From positions 1 through 6,974 of the forward strand of contig JADFIX010000197.1 of assembly GCA_022566435.1 (NCBI GenBank): a stretch of DNA of 6,974 bases. Reading direction: 5' to 3'. The notes beneath the pieces were generated by a model. That model worked only from the letters and a program-made list of their open reading frames with translations. It made no database searches and was not told the DNA's origin. Source of the stretch: Planctomycetota bacterium. Its GTDB lineage: Bacteria > Planctomycetota > Phycisphaerae > UBA1845. Made by a program: the position numbers and the translations under genes. Shown one piece after another: positions 1-5,799 of this stretch; positions within the stretch are counted from its first letter, which is position 1, and every line of letters starts with the position of its first letter.

Positions 1-389
1 TCGATGATACCGGCGAAGACGCCGTGCAAGGAACCTGTCAGGGCCGCACGACGCGCGGCTTCGCCGGGTCCGATGGAGATGTCTTCGATCGCATGGGCGA
101 CGCGTGTCACGCGGGCGCCGTCGGTCACCTGGTACACTGCCGCCACCGCCGGGAGCTTACCGAAGACCCGGGCCGCCTCGGGCGCATCGCCGGCCCGCGG
201 GGCGCCCAGGAAGCCGATCAACAACATAGCGGCATCCTCGGCGGTCATGGCAACGCCGCCATGCCTGCCCCGTTCGCCGGTCGGCACCGCACCGTCGAGC
301 TGCAGCTTGCGCGCCGCCCAGGCCACGGCCGAGTGCTCGACGCCAAGCTGATCGGAGAGCGCGCGCGTCAAATCGGTGATTGTCGCCAT
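1..389 (-). CDS. Partial gene: small protein with winged-helix-like N-terminus and an AEDAAMLLIG segment, cut by the window edge
   Basis: A minus-strand frame starts at ATG 389 and stays open for 129 codons to the window edge, so its C-terminus is missing. The start is well supported: GAGG (complement of 397-400) lies 7 bases upstream of the ATG. Residues 1-35 (MATITDLTRALSDQLGVEHS, then a helix with WAARKLQ and a basic turn GERGR) read like a small helix-turn-helix or winged-helix unit. It is followed by MTAEDAAMLLIGFLG, a helical segment I associate, from memory only, with small regulator-like proteins of proteobacterial prophages. Residues 60-129 are alanine-rich and mixed. Codon choice is strongly GC-biased at third positions throughout, which supports real coding over the plus-strand frames opposite. 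DNA binding is an inference; no ligand, partner or target is visible. A palindrome in its upstream gap would suit autoregulation. Confidence 0.72.
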   Translation of the reverse strand, partial: MATITDLTRALSDQLGVEHSAVAWAARKLQLDGAVPTGERGRHGGVAMTAEDAAMLLIGFLGAPRAGDAPEAARVFGKLPAVAAVYQVTDGARVTRVAHAIEDISIGPGEAARRAALTGSLHGVFAGII

Positions 390-561
390 GTTACTGCCTC
401 AACTAATCAAGCATGGCCTAAAATACCCGACCTCAACGCTCGCCGTAACAGCAACCGAATGTCGGACCTTACGCCGTAAGGTAGCTCGGCCTTCGCCGCT
501 CCATTCGCTCGCCCAGGCTGCTATTAAGTGTCTTGGGCAATTTTGCTGTGAGGCTTTAGCT
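390..561. promoter_or_regulatory. Divergent intergenic region between the left-edge gene and the plus-strand gene
   Basis: These 172 bases separate two outward-reading genes and should contain both promoters. The region is more AT-rich than its flanks near 410-430 and 520-545. For the minus-strand gene there is a weak candidate promoter: a TATTTT hexamer (complement around 420-425), with TTACGG 17 bases upstream. That TTACGG belongs to the repeated octamer CGCCGTAA described in the palindrome entry. For the plus-strand gene I see no convincing -35/-10 pair, only an AT-rich stretch near 521-545. Assignment as a shared control region rests on gene orientation and the palindrome, not on a recognised consensus. 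Confidence 0.45.
466..482. promoter_or_regulatory. Perfect 7-3-7 palindrome, possible operator
   Basis: The sequence ACCTTAC-GCC-GTAAGGT is a perfect inverted repeat with 7-base arms and a 3-base centre. Its right half contains CGCCGTAA (472-479), which also occurs at 441-448, exactly 31 bases upstream (about three helical turns). The site lies in the middle of the gap between divergent genes, about 80 bases from each start codon, and no U-tract follows it on either strand. This arrangement fits a dimeric repressor site better than a terminator. The winged-helix-like product of the adjacent minus-strand gene is the natural candidate to bind it, but that is inference. Confidence 0.45.
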
Positions 562-951
562 GTGGCTGCGACGAACATCTCAACGGCCACTGCGGCCGAC
601 ACGCGCTCGCCAGAGGAGGTGCTGCAGGACGTGCAACGCTTGCTCGCCCTCCGGCCGCCCACGGACCCGGCGACCGGCTTGATGATCTACGACACCAGGC
701 AGGCGGCCCAGTACCGCAAGGCGTTGCAAGGCATCGTGCGCCGCTACGGAACCATCGAGAGTTTCCAGGACGCGATGAGGGACTCGGGCATGAGACCAGA
801 ACAGGAGCTCGCCAAGGCCGCGCCGCCGGTTGTTCCCAACGTCACGGCCGGGCCGTCGGCCGCGTCTTCGTTGACCGCAATGGCGATCGAGGACGCTTCA
901 CGAAACGCTGCGACGTACTCCCCGTGTCGGATCAGATCGAGCGCGGTGTGA
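562..951 (+). CDS. Unrecognised protein whose 3' third is probably chimeric
   Basis: I do not recognise this family. GTG 562 is preferred as start because GTGAGG (548-553) lies at suitable distance; the frame is open back to an ATG at 376, but that extension would overlap the divergent neighbour's start and looks like non-coding translation. From 562 the product is 129 residues. Residues 1-90 look real: a charged helix (PEEVLQDVQRLLALR, 17-31), a turn, then DTRQAAQYRKALQGIVRRYG and ESFQDAMRDSG, giving an all-helical, soluble protein without signal or membrane segment. From about residue 92 (near 835) the frame becomes alanine/serine-rich and lies antisense to the well-conserved part of the minus-strand gene opposite. 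The last ~35 residues are therefore probably not native and the true C-terminus is missing. A role next to the divergent regulator-like gene cannot be told. Confidence 0.5.
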   Translation: MAATNISTATAADTRSPEEVLQDVQRLLALRPPTDPATGLMIYDTRQAAQYRKALQGIVRRYGTIESFQDAMRDSGMRPEQELAKAAPPVVPNVTAGPSAASSLTAMAIEDASRNAATYSPCRIRSSAV

Positions 952-2054
952 AACATCGCTTCCGTGGCCGCTGGCCAGGTGAGCAGGCTGGGATACGGAC
1001 TGCCGGAGCCGTCACGGAGATCGCGCCAGCCGCGGATCAGTCCCAACGACTGACCATCCAACGCCGCCACCCACATGGCCGCCGAAACTTCAGAGGGTTG
1101 ATCAATCGTCGGCTCCGCGCCGTGCGGCAACGTCCAGCCGTCGGTCACAAATCGACCGTTGTCCGAGATGCCGCGGGCGAGCGCATGCCTCGCGATCATC
1201 GGCGGCCAGGATTCCCCGAGTGCCGGACGTGCCAGAACGGTGGCGTGTGGTTCGGATGCCTGAGCCTCCGGAGAGAACTGTATTAGGTCGCGCAGTGACG
1301 CCGGCCGTACGACGGAGATCCCCAACTCTCTGAGTGTTCCGTACAATTCGGCAGATAATGGCTCGTTTGATTTATCTCCACCTGGATAAGCGGCATTCGC
1401 GGCATTGACTGCGATGGCGGCGATGCCGAGCCCGGTGGCCCGCTTCGCGAGTACATCGAATGTCGCCCACTCTCGCGCCGAACGTGCATACACACGCAAA
1501 CCCGCCGCGGCCAGTAAGTCGAAGTCACGAAACTGACGATGGATGGCGGTCGCCGTCGATCGGTCGACGACGCCGAACAGCGATGAAGCCGGAAAACTGT
1601 CGGCTCGCTCGATTCCGCTCAGGTTGAGTCGATCCGGCCGGAAACTGATCGACCGCGAGCCGCTACGTACGCGGTCGACGGCTTGGTCGCACCAGTCGAG
1701 CATTTGACGGACCCGTGCGTCGGAGATGGCACCTGATTGACGGTCTCTAAGCCTAACCTCTCGCTGTAGGGCGACCGACGTTTTGACCAGAACCGCCAGC
1801 GTCGCTCGGGCGTAGGGACGATCGAACCATGCAAAGTGCAGAGAATCAAGAAGATCATCGGTGCCCGCAAGCGACGCAACCTCGTGCGATAAGTGTGTCG
1901 CACGAGGTTGAATCTCGACGAGCGCCATAGGCCCGGAATCGCGGTTACCCGCGCCGCGCGCCGGGACAGCGCCGACGGTCGACGAAACGAACATCGTCCA
2001 AAACGATAGCACGAAAAAGACGCTGCGTTGATCCAAACGAGTAACAATCGACAT
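744..2054 (-). CDS. Secreted protein with GH42/beta-galactosidase-like features, C-terminus probably replaced
   Basis: The frame is 436 residues. Start ATG 2054 is supported by GGAG (complement of 2064-2067) 9 bases upstream and by a signal peptide: basic R6/R10, hydrophobic SVFFVLSFWTMFVSSTVGA, cleavage probably after A29 or A35. The product should be exported. Residues 155-225 (SLFGVVDRSTA, then DLLAAAGLRVYARSAREWATFD and GLGIAAIAVN) resemble the entry of a clan-A glycosidase TIM barrel. Residues 326-395 (AAMWVAALDGQSLGLIRGW, then ALDLIRHGEYVAAFREASSIAIAV) resemble the part of GH42-like proteins where a conserved tryptophan-rich strand precedes an ALDL(M/I)R helix. I cannot point to the two catalytic glutamates, so it may be a degenerate or non-catalytic member. 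The fold assignment is from pattern memory and is tentative. Residues after about 403 (below ~850) are antisense to the plus-strand gene and look non-native, so the usual downstream domain is absent. No terminator is visible between the two converging genes. Confidence 0.6.
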   Translation of the reverse strand: MSIVTRLDQRSVFFVLSFWTMFVSSTVGAVPARGAGNRDSGPMALVEIQPRATHLSHEVASLAGTDDLLDSLHFAWFDRPYARATLAVLVKTSVALQREVRLRDRQSGAISDARVRQMLDWCDQAVDRVRSGSRSISFRPDRLNLSGIERADSFPASSLFGVVDRSTATAIHRQFRDFDLLAAAGLRVYARSAREWATFDVLAKRATGLGIAAIAVNAANAAYPGGDKSNEPLSAELYGTLRELGISVVRPASLRDLIQFSPEAQASEPHATVLARPALGESWPPMIARHALARGISDNGRFVTDGWTLPHGAEPTIDQPSEVSAAMWVAALDGQSLGLIRGWRDLRDGSGSPYPSLLTWPAATEAMFHTALDLIRHGEYVAAFREASSIAIAVNEDAADGPAVTLGTTGGAALASSCSGLMPESLIASWKLSMVP

Positions 2055-2113
2055 GCAACATCACTCCATCGTGCCACTCGGGTCCGAGACGGTCATTCCG
2101 ATTGGGTTTCCAT
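2055..2113. other. Short upstream region of the secreted GH42-like gene
   Basis: These 59 bases precede ATG 2054 on the minus strand and carry its ribosome binding site GGAG (complement of 2064-2067). They end at the TA that flanks the first inverted-repeat element. Any promoter for the gene must either fit in this interval or lie inside the inserted element; I see no clear hexamer pair here. Confidence 0.4.
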
Positions 2114-2251
2114 TATAGCATTTTCCGTTTTGTCATGCCGAGTGCATCGCCCTTTTGCGAGACATCGAACGGCGAGAGACCGCGCGGGCTCCCGATAGCT
2201 CGGGATTCCATTCCGCCCGCGGCTCGGAACACGGAAACGGCAAATGCTCTA
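2114..2251. mobile_element. MITE-like inverted-repeat element A, TA-flanked
   Basis: The left end, TATAGCATTTTCCGTTT (2114-2130), and the reverse complement of the right end, TAGAGCATTTGCCGTTT (2235-2251), match at 15 of 17 positions. A further CCGAG/CTCGG pair (2138-2142 and 2223-2227) continues the symmetry inward. With TA at 2114-2115 and at 2250-2251 read as target duplication, the body is 2116-2249, 134 bp. The interior has no plausible gene but holds a strong hairpin (separate entry). Size, terminal inverted repeats and TA flanks are the hallmarks of non-autonomous derivatives of IS630/Tc1-mariner elements. No transposase is in the window, so mobilisation would be in trans. A reading frame of 67 codons passes through this stretch on the minus strand; I regard it as fortuitous. 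Confidence 0.55.
2183..2221. repeat. Stem-loop inside element A
   Basis: The inner stem TCCCGA-TAGC-TCGGGA (2190-2205) is a perfect 6-bp hairpin with a 4-base loop. Directly outside it, CGCGGGC (2183-2189) pairs with GCCCGCG (2215-2221), leaving one 9-base bulge (2206-2214). Together this gives 13 base pairs, mostly GC, in 39 bases. There is no U-tract on either side, so it is not a typical intrinsic terminator. It may serve as structure within the mobile element or slow read-through transcription. Confidence 0.55.
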
Positions 2252-2379
2252 GTGTAGTGATTCATAAATGGTGCATCATGGGTCCATGCCGTTCTTGAGG
2301 CTTTCGGGACGTCCAATGCGGTCCGCTCCCTGACGGTCGCGGCTCGGTTAAGATGCGAACTGCGCGAATCACTACACTA
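2250..2379. mobile_element. MITE-like inverted-repeat element B, TA-flanked
   Basis: CTAGTGTAGTGATT (2249-2262) and AATCACTACACTAG (2367-2380) are perfect 14-bp inverted repeats. A short GCATC match at the same offset inside both arms (2273-2277 and its complement 2352-2356) suggests the ends were once longer. Taking the TA at 2250-2251 and 2378-2379 as target duplication, the body is 2252-2377, 126 bp. The arms differ completely from those of element A, so these are two element types and not a tandem copy. The interior contains a GC-rich block (about 2322-2347) that resembles a dispersed motif I remember from planctomycete genomes; this is unverified. There is no coding capacity, and an IS630-type transposase elsewhere would be needed for movement. 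Confidence 0.6.
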
Positions 2380-2922
2380 GCCCAATGGTCTCGGAAGCGA
2401 CGCTCGAAAACTGATCAAACGTTGTCGAGAAAACTCCTGCGGATGGTCTCTCAGACGAAGCCGTGCAGAATCATCGAAGAACGCGGACGCCGGCGGAAGG
2501 TCGTTCTGATCATCTTCGAAAAACTTGAGGGCTTCGTCCAAGCATTGGCCGGCTTGGAGTTCCAGCAGGCGCTTTCGAGGCCCCGCCGCTGTCCTTGCCG
2601 CTTCCTCATAAAGCACCGCATAGAGCGTGATCCACTGAGACACGTCGATGATGCGTGACGGATCCTCCGTCGGATTGATAATCTCCAACTCGCCGCTAAG
2701 TTCCGACGGTGGATCGGGAGGGAGTCGGAACGAAAACTCCGACGGTTCGCCACAAGCTTTGCATCGTACCCGCACGCCGGCGGTATGGGCTCCCGCCTGA
2801 CTGCTCTGTTCGTCAGGCGCCAAGGGTTCCAGCGGTCCCTTCGCGCACAACGGGCAGAGCGTGGCTTTGCAGAATAAACGTATCTCGGCACGGCTGTGAG
2901 CGGTGAGTGGTGTTCCGTCCAT
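2377..2922 (-). CDS. Small zinc-ribbon protein of unknown function
   Basis: The product is 181 residues from ATG 2922; no Shine-Dalgarno sequence is visible upstream. Cysteines sit in two CxxC knuckles, CPLC (23-26) and CKAC (54-57), 27 residues apart, with an extra C18; this is a four-cysteine zinc ribbon by pattern. The knuckles are followed by beta-like FSFRLPPD and ELEIINP, a long helical part (about 90-135, including SQWITLYAVLYEEAA and RKRLLELQAGQCLDEALKFF), and a basic C-terminal helix (EFSRQRLISFRASLPR). There is no signal or membrane segment, so it is probably cytoplasmic. I do not know the function; a nucleic-acid or protein-binding adaptor role is only a guess. It lies 71 bp downstream of the lipoprotein gene on the same strand and could be co-transcribed. 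The TAG stop is formed by the TA flank plus the first base of element B, so the last few residues may not be original. Confidence 0.7.
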   Translation of the reverse strand: MDGTPLTAHSRAEIRLFCKATLCPLCAKGPLEPLAPDEQSSQAGAHTAGVRVRCKACGEPSEFSFRLPPDPPSELSGELEIINPTEDPSRIIDVSQWITLYAVLYEEAARTAAGPRKRLLELQAGQCLDEALKFFEDDQNDLPPASAFFDDSARLRLRDHPQEFSRQRLISFRASLPRPLG

Positions 2923-2993
2923 GGTATTCGCCGGCGAAGCGCGTGATCGTCGATTCTCGATCTTCAGTCGTGTGATCGAAACACAGGATTCAG

Positions 2994-3887
2994 TCAGTCC
3001 GAATCCGTTGCGGAGGAATCGCCGTCGGTTTCTTCCGGCGATCCGTCAGGAGAGTCCTCACCGCCATCATTGTCGGCGGTGGTGGCCTCGGCGTCGGGTG
3101 GCTGGGAAGCGAAAACCGCCTCGAGTTGCGCGAGCACCTGGTCCGCAAGCATCGTCCCGGATGCGAGACCCGCCTTCACCGCGTCGATCATGGCCATGCT
3201 TCCGTCGACCTCAGATTTGAGTTGCGCGAACGTCTCCGGAAAATCGGGCAAATCGATGAACCACTCGTCGTCCACAATGACGAAACGACACATCGCCGCG
3301 ACGCCACCTTCGGCGAGCTTGCCGACGACCAATTCGTCGCTCTCGACGGTCAGCGTATCGACGGACAGACCGGTCACCGCCGCCACGACCGGTGCAAATG
3401 CCTGTTCAATCCGAGCTTGAGAATCGGGCAGGGCACTCGTCAGTGCTGTTTGAATTTCCCCGACCTTGTCCATCAGACTGAATTGGACCTCGTACCATAA
3501 CTTGGCCGTGTCTTGATGAGATTCGATGTGATAAACAATCAACTCGTCGATATCACGATCGGCCACCAATTCGTTGTAGTCTTTCAACAGATCGCGAATC
3601 TCCGCCTCGGTTTCGGCGTTCGAATCCCCTGACGACGTTGCATCCTCGGACGGAGTGCCGGCCTCGGCTTGCGCCAAGTCACGGAAGGGCACCCAATCGG
3701 CCGTGCCTTTCAATAACGAGACATCATGGATCACGGAGGCGGTAGGTAGTAGCGGTACGTCTTGGGTGCCCAAGTTGCGATAGAACGAGGGGGTTGGGTC
3801 CTTGTCACGGCAACCGACGACCGCGAGCACCGCCAAGCCGACTGCACTGAACATCTTCCAAGCACGACGATGCATGACCGGACTCAC
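2994..3887 (-). CDS. Lipoprotein with possible NTF2-like core and acidic tail
   Basis: The frame is 297 residues from GTG 3887; ATG 3875 (residue 5) gives a signal peptide of more usual form (MHRRAWKMFSAVGLAVLAVVGC) and may be the true start. Neither start has a clear ribosome binding site. The lipobox VVGC ends at C26, so the protein should be lipid-anchored and face the periplasm or cell exterior. Residues 70-235 alternate helices and strands (EIRDLLKDYNELVADRDIDE near the beginning, CRFVIVDDEWFIDLPDFPET near the end). That is the order seen in SnoaL/NTF2-like domains with a cone of helices and a final sheet containing a DxxW-type strand; the assignment is tentative. The last ~35 residues are almost only D, E, S, T, G, A and P, an unstructured acidic tail. 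A weak TAGAAT hexamer (complement of 3925-3930) could be its -10 box, but no -35 is evident. Substrate and role are unknown. Confidence 0.72.
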   Translation of the reverse strand: MSPVMHRRAWKMFSAVGLAVLAVVGCRDKDPTPSFYRNLGTQDVPLLPTASVIHDVSLLKGTADWVPFRDLAQAEAGTPSEDATSSGDSNAETEAEIRDLLKDYNELVADRDIDELIVYHIESHQDTAKLWYEVQFSLMDKVGEIQTALTSALPDSQARIEQAFAPVVAAVTGLSVDTLTVESDELVVGKLAEGGVAAMCRFVIVDDEWFIDLPDFPETFAQLKSEVDGSMAMIDAVKAGLASGTMLADQVLAQLEAVFASQPPDAEATTADNDGGEDSPDGSPEETDGDSSATDSD

Positions 3888-4167
3888 TACTTGTCGCCCG
3901 GCGCACTCGACCCGGGCAAGACGAATTCTACGACTATCGCGGCCGCCGTCGGCGGCACCTCACGATCCCTACTCATTCGAGAAACAAGGTAGTGGGCGGT
4001 CGCGAAGCGGTCAATACGGCAGCCAAATCAACGTTGGTCGCGAGGGGCGGGGGCTCACGTGTATCCGTTTTCTCCCGGTCTTTTGCATCCAAGGCGCAGG
4101 GAAGTACAAGGGCGATGCCCACGGCTGCCGCACGCGGGCGTTCCTTCCTCGCATGATTGCCGGCCGC
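3888..4167. other. Intergenic region, 280 bp, without recognisable feature
   Basis: This gap separates the stop of the MutS2-dockerin chimera from the lipoprotein start. Small plus- and minus-strand frames exist here but are short, lack ribosome sites and show no protein-like pattern. The only local symmetry is GCCGCC-GTC-GGCGGC (3943-3957), a 6-bp GC stem without a U-tract. No intrinsic terminator is visible after the stop at 4168. The lipoprotein promoter presumably lies in its left half. Confidence 0.4.
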
Positions 4168-5799
4168 CTATGGACACGGCGGCTGGCAGGTGGTCGTCCA
4201 AAACTCCACGCCCTGCCACGAGAGAATGGCGATCAGCACGTCCGCAATGTTGACTTCCCGATTGACCGCACACGGCTCAATATCCATCGCCTCGAGCGGC
4301 GTATCCGTCAAACTCTGAAATCCCAGAATGATGAGCTGGACATCGACGAAGTTGAGGACGGTGTTCTGGTTGGCATCGCCCCAAACATCCGTCGTGACTG
4401 AATCGGCAGGAGTCAGCACCGGCGTCTCCGGAGTGCCGTAGTCGCCGGACACGTAATATCGTGTATTGGGGCCGATTTCCGGACCGAAGACGGTGATGGT
4501 GTCCCATTCGGTGGAGGTTTGATACACCGGATCGGTGCCCAGCGTGCCATCCGACTGAACGTACTTCGAAAGACATGCAACGTTTGGGTTTTCGCTGTCC
4601 GCCGTGACCAACAGGGCCACAAGGCTCGTTCCCGCGTAGGGGGTGACGCTTAGGTAGCGACCACCGAGCGATTCCACAACGGGGGGCTCACAGGGTGCGA
4701 AATCCGGAGGATCGCCCGGTCCGTCCCATAAGTTCCGGAATTCGTTCCAGTCACGACAGTCCACGTCGTTGTCACCGTCAAAATTCGCGCATCGGCATTC
4801 GGCAGTAATGGAGCCGCCGTCCCCAGTGAAACATTGCTCGAACACATCGAAATCGTCCTGGTCGGTGTCACCGTCGTTATCGCAATCGGCGAAGGGAACG
4901 CAGGCGCCCTGCGCGGTCAAATCGGATTCGAAAAATTCCGGAGACAAGCCGTCGCCGGCGGACAATCCGGCGATACCGTCGTTGGCGGCCATGGCAAGAT
5001 ACGTGACGAAAATCGATCCATCGAAGAACATTTCTACTTGAAACGTATTGCTATTACTCGAGCCAAACTCGGGAACGTTCTCCCATGTGACCGCTATGCG
5101 ATCGCCCATCTGCTTCCAACTGATCGTCCCACCGGTTGACGGGTTGAAATCGTTAAACAGTGCGGAAATCCGTGGGAGGGAGAAATGGGCATTCAGCGAT
5201 TCCGAGTATTCGTCATCCCCTGCAATAAACGTAATGAAGCCGTTGCTGCCGATGAAGAACGAATTATAGTCGTTCCCGTATAGCGAGACGGTCTGCCCAC
5301 CACCCACGCTGATCAGTCGGAAATCATCGTCCGATAGTGAGATCGTGGTGCCGTCTGCGGGGTCCGTTGGCAACGACGACACATCGCCGTCTAGGCAAGA
5401 CGCGTAGAAGTCGACAGACCCGTTTGGCGTGAAGCCTACGGACTTGAAGGCCAGATCGTAGTCCCCACTGAATTCTTCAGTGAAATAGTCCGGTATGTCG
5501 GGCGTGGAGAAACTGAAGCACGCGCCGCCGTTATCTTCGGTGGCCGCATTGCCGGCTTGATCTTCGGCGTCGATCACCAAGTAATATGTCGTCGCGTCCG
5601 TCAGGCCGGTGAGTGCGATCGAATGGGAGCCGCGATAACCCGCGCCCGAAACCGATTCGGTCAGCGCACCGCACGACAGCCCGTAGCGGACCGTGGCGAG
5701 GACAGGCTCATCGACACCGAATGTGACCGTGGCGCTGCGCGGTTCGACATCGACGATGTCCACGAATGACACGACAGGCGGCGCGCAGTCCACCACGCC
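4168..5799 (-). other. C-terminal part of a secreted planctomycete-type protein (FN3-like, beta-sandwich, dockerin-like)
   Basis: Residue numbers here count from a GTG codon at 6933. Residues ~385-477 form an FN3-like module with conserved tyrosine/tryptophan-type strands (ATVRYGLSC, LTGLTDATTYYLVIDAEDQ). Residues ~488-677 form a beta-rich domain with SNGFITF and RIAVTWENVPEF, of a type often placed near the end of secreted peptidases and adhesins. Two calcium loops follow: D685-N-D687-G-D689-T-D691 and D719-G-D721-N-D723-V-D725. A 100-residue beta segment leads to a final dockerin-like pair, D853-A-N855-Q-N857...D864 and D884...N895...D898. The last codons are CQPPCP then TAG. The original N-terminal part, with signal peptide and probably an enzymatic or adhesion domain, is missing. 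Such dockerin-like tails in planctomycetes are not evidence for a cellulosome. Confidence 0.72.

Noticed and set aside
1..480. Plus-strand frames at 4-351 and 24-479
   Set aside because: They lie opposite the better supported minus-strand gene and show R/H/G-rich or A/S/P-rich sequence typical of antisense translation of GC-rich genes.
2183..2221. Intrinsic terminator for the converging or downstream genes
   Set aside because: The stem is strong, but no U-tract follows on either strand and the symmetry is part of element A.
2113..2316. A 67-codon minus-strand reading frame through the non-coding region
   Set aside because: It crosses both inverted-repeat elements and a GC hairpin, has no ribosome binding site and no protein-like pattern; it is explained by the structure of the elements.
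3943..3957. GCCGCC-GTC-GGCGGC as terminator or operator
   Set aside because: It is a 6-bp GC-only stem in GC-rich DNA, without a U-tract and without partner sites; such stems are expected by chance.
4168..4500. Cellulosome component because of the dockerin-like end
   Set aside because: Planctomycetes carry many proteins with dockerin-like tails without scaffoldins; no cohesin, cellulose-binding module or glycosidase accompanies it here.
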